Source of the DNA: Tyto alba
Taxonomy: Eukaryota > Chordata > Aves > Strigiformes > Tytonidae
Direction of reading: 5' to 3'
NCBI RefSeq assembly: GCF_018691265.1
Contig: NW_024881278.1
Coordinates: 8,081,501 to 8,145,500 of the forward strand
Length of the DNA: 64,000 nt
In this document: one piece after another, positions 60,501 to 64,000 of the stretch
Position numbering within the stretch: position 1 is the first letter of the stretch
How the letters are laid out: every line of letters starts with the position of its first letter
Translations under genes and position numbers: made by a program
The notes under the pieces: model-generated
Seen by the model: the letters and a program-made list of their open reading frames with translations, nothing else
Database searches by the model: none
Told to the model about the DNA's origin: nothing

Positions 60501-63500
60501 GGGGTAATGCGGAGGCTGCTTTATTCAGCCTTTCGCAAATACACACTATGTAAAAAAAAAATGGGTTTATGACACCGGAGTGGCCGCAGGAGGGGTTTAG
60601 CAATGCCGGGCACCCCATGGCCGTGCCTCCTCGCCGGGGCTCAGGCTGAGCATCCCAAGGAGCATCCACAACGTGGGTGCCTTGACACCTCCAGCCCATG
60701 CGTCCCCACAGCTGCTCCGTGGTGGCTTTAACCCTTCCAGCGCTGTCATCACCAGCTCCTAACCTCAGGCTCTCCGCGGTTGTTTTGGTGGCAATCTGTG
60801 CAGTCACAGAACCAGGGTGACCCCGCTGCTCGCTCGCTGCCAGCCGGGCCCGAGGGAGCTGATGGCTGATGATCTGCCTTATACAATGAGCTCAAGTGCC
60901 CATGGCCCAGGGAAAAACACCAAAACACCAGCCTCCGCGTGTTCTCATCTGTGGCTTTCACCGATTTCTCATACAAGAAGCAAAAGTCACCCGCACAGAG
61001 GTCGGCAGCTGCTCCTTTGCAGCGACAGCCCATAAAAGAGGCTTATTGTAATATGTAGAGGGAACTCGAGGGTTAATCATATATTTCTATGCAATACCCC
61101 ATGTTGTTTTGAACTGTTTCATCATTGAAGACCCCTTGGGCTGTTTTACAACCCATCACCAAGCCTCGGGAATTTATCTGCACTAAAGCACCGACGCTGC
61201 CAGCTCCCGCTCTCACCAGGGACTTCTGGATTTCTCCTGTCCCAAAGGAGAGAGGGAAGCAGGGTGAGGGACTGGCCCAGGATCCCTCCTCCTGAATTAT
61301 TTCAGTATGCAGCCGTGGGAGCCTGGTGCTGGAAGCAGTGTGTTATTTCGTGGCCAACTTGGCTGGGACTTGAGGGATCACAAGCCCCAAAATGAACCGA
61401 GGAGCAGCGGGGGTCTGGAGGCAGCAGTGTCAGGCGCTCACTGCGCCATGGCCCCTAATGCTTGGATATCACCCCAAAAAGCAAAGGGTTGGGTGGTCTT
61501 TTTTATCCAGAGCTCCCTGAGGACATCCCTGGAGCTCACTCCAGCAGAGCATGAGCCAGTGGGAAACATCCTAACCGGAGGGATGATGGAAGAAATCGCC
61601 CCCCAGGCAGGAGGAGGAGGGCTGGCACATGCGCCCGTGGTCAGCAAACACTTGTCCCGCTCCCTTCCCACTACCTTCCCTCCCAATATTGCAACAAAAA
61701 TGGAAAATGTGCTGGCAGTCATTAGCATCTCCCTGGGACAAGCTGGTTTGCCGGCCCAGCTGCAAAATCCAGTTCACCAGAAGCCCCCAGACCTTTCCAG
61801 CGTGCAGCTGCAAGCTTTCTGGAAAGTCAGTTTTCTGCAGAAAGGGGGCTCTGGATTTGTTTTGGTAAACTTTTGCCATTGTCAGAAATTCTGTTTTTCC
61901 TTCTAAAAAGAAAATAAGGAAACTCAGAGGGGTGGAAACCATTCCAGCTGGGCCCAGGGCGGTGGAGGGAGGTGGGTAGCATCAGCCGGTGCCAGACACT
62001 CAGAGGAACTACTGGATTCCTAGAGCTTCAGCCCTCACAGTGTCGGGGGTCAGGGCAGGAAAAAAAAAATTAGAAAAGAAAATTTGCAATTAAAAAAAAA
62101 AAAGGAACAAACCTGGAAATGGTGCCTTGGCTCCATTTTTCTGCCAAACCCTGCTGCCACAGAGCAGGATGCCAGGGGAGCATAGGGTGAAGCAGCAGCA
62201 AGAGGCTTGGGTTTATCTTTTATTTTGGGCACTGGTGATGTGTTTTTTCAGAATACGAAGCCCTGCAGAGAGCTCCATAGGAGTCGGATTTTCCTGGTGG
62301 GATCATGCCCGGCAGTGCCCCGGGGGATGCTCGGTCCCTGCTGCTGTCATGCCCCGGGGAGATGCGGGTCCCAAGGGGATCACATGCCTCGAGATGCCAC
62401 CACCTGCATCACCCATGGGGTCCAGCTGCAGAAATCAATATGAGCAAAAGCAATGACCCCAGAAAGTCCCAACAGCCTGCTGGGATCCCGTGGGATGGCG
62501 GGGATCCCTCGGGACGGCCAATTTGCTGGGCATGCTGGCACCTGCCTTCCCGCGGAGCAAAAAAACAAGTCGCTAAGTCACAGCAAAACCATGAAAGCAA
62601 AACCACAGAGCCCCAAAGCGCCTCTGAGTCACTCCCCCGGCCGCCGCCACGGCCCCACAGCCCTCCAAAACTTGCTGCCACCTGCAACCGGCCCCAAACT
62701 GCTGAGAGGCACTCGGCCCACCGGCACGGCAGGGCACCCATCGGGCTGCCGTATGGGTGCTGGCAGCATCTTTCAGGAGGCAAAGCCCCTCTGCCCGAGG
62801 GGGCAGGGGCAGCAATTGCCATCTCACGGACAGAGGAACAGCGAGCAGAGCGGCGGTGACCGGCCACACCAGCTCAGCGTCCTCCGCCGAGCCAAAACCA
62901 ACCCGGCAGTCCCCACTCGCCGGCTCCGCTTCGCAGCCAAAACACTTCCTTCCCCTCTTTCCTGTAAAATCACCCGTATTTTTTTTATTATTATTATTCT
63001 AAATTGTGAAAAATACTCATTTGAAACGTGAATGGAGATGAAACATTCACAGAAAGTGCTACCGGGATTAGTCACAGGTTGTAACATCTCTATTTACATG
63101 AGTCATGGAGGTTGGCCACACCACTCTTAAATTAAATCCCCGCTGGGTTTTCAGTTTTTGGGCTGTCCTCGGGAGACCTTTCAGTAACTTTTCCCCGGTT
63201 CTGAGCAGAGCTGGCAGCTGCCTCCCATCACGCGTGTTTACCGAAAAACCAGCAGGAGCTGCAAGGGCTTTGCTGTGCCATTACGGGGCAGCCGGGGCTG
63301 GAGGAGATGCTTGGTGGTCAGGATTTGTCCCCGCTAAGCAAGTAATTTCCCCGCTTGTGCCGAAGATGGGAAGAGGGAGAGAGGCAGCAGGTGCCAGGAT
63401 GTGCGGGATGCAGGTGGGTGACAGCGGGGCCAAGCCGGTGGCACCAGGCCCCGGCCGTGGCAGTGCCGACAGAGGTCACTGTTGCCAAAAAACTGCGCAC

Positions 63501-64000
63501 CCCAGCCGAAAAAGGGAACTCGGCAATGGGGCAGGCCCAGTTTTGAACAGGCGCCGCGCTCCAGCAGCCACGAGGCCACCACGCCGGGGACCTCCGTCCC
63601 CCAGTGCCGGTGGCAAAGCCCCGGGGCGATGCCGGGGGCAGCTGAGCCAGCAGCGTGGTCCGTGGGATGGGCTGGAGGTCCCACGGCGTGGTCCACAGCC
63701 ACGACGGGGACTTCTTCCCAAGGCGCTGACCAACTGAGATTAAAAGCCAAAAAAAAAAAACAAAAAAACCAAACCAACCCAAAACTGAAAGTTGAGCGAG
63801 GGAAGGGGCAGGAGTGGGGACCCCAGGTGTCCCTTGGGCTGCTAAACCCCTCACAGAGCCACTCAGTTCTAGGACAACCATAGGGAAACATGAGCCGAGC
63901 CCAAGCAAGCATGGTTTGGGATGAGCTGAAGTGATGGTTTTGCTTCCCATAGCCAAAAAGTGGCAGGACATGCCTGGTGGGACCCCGGGAGCAGCAAGAA
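57561..64000. other. Gene-poor region downstream of BCL2L11, part 2
   Basis: No gene is supported. It holds a poly(T) run (57727-57744), another at 58340-58355, short A runs and unique sequence of mixed GC. AP-1 motifs TGASTCA lie at 58273-58279, 58850-58856, 60470-60476, 62625-62631 and 63099-63105. A non-repetitive AT-rich stretch at 62975-63110 could be a conserved element. Confidence 0.5.

Overview
The window is vertebrate nuclear DNA with spliced genes, and it is most likely from a bird. Three points support this: a 3'-end fragment of a CR1 LINE typical of avian genomes (about 17054-17193), an intact TPCN3 gene (lost or degenerate in primates and rodents), and very compact genes with short introns. 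The species cannot be told from the sequence.

Layout, all three genes on the + strand. (1) 1-4886: the second half of TPCN3, a two-pore cation channel. Nine coding exons run from segment S1 of repeat II to the stop codon, and the upstream exons lie outside the window. One intron is a minor-class AT-AC (U12) intron. (2) 5220-22660: complete BUB1, the spindle-checkpoint kinase. Twenty-six coding exons join in one frame to give 1161 residues. They sit behind a CpG-rich promoter with CCAAT boxes and a CDE/CHR element. One intron uses a GC-AG splice pair, and a CR1 fragment lies in intron 16. (3) 22660-30600: intergenic DNA with no gene I can support. (4) 30600-44675: complete BCL2L11 (BIM), the BH3-only apoptosis activator. 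It has a CpG-island promoter with a G-rich minisatellite, a G25 run and a FOXO-type site, then three coding exons (187 residues) and a 3.7 kb 3'UTR. (5) 44675-64000: a gene desert with several minisatellites, a long cytosine-poor AT-rich repeat, three CpG-rich blocks and a cluster of AP-1 motifs.

The genes do not form an operon-like unit, but their neighbourhood is informative. In human, ACOXL lies between BUB1 and BCL2L11, and those two genes point away from each other. Here they are about 9 kb apart, head to tail, with no ACOXL coding sequence seen between them. BUB1 carries G2/M cell-cycle control elements. BCL2L11 carries FOXO and microRNA control elements familiar from mammals.

Exon boundaries were set by reading frame, splice consensus and remembered homology. 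No alignment or transcript data were available.
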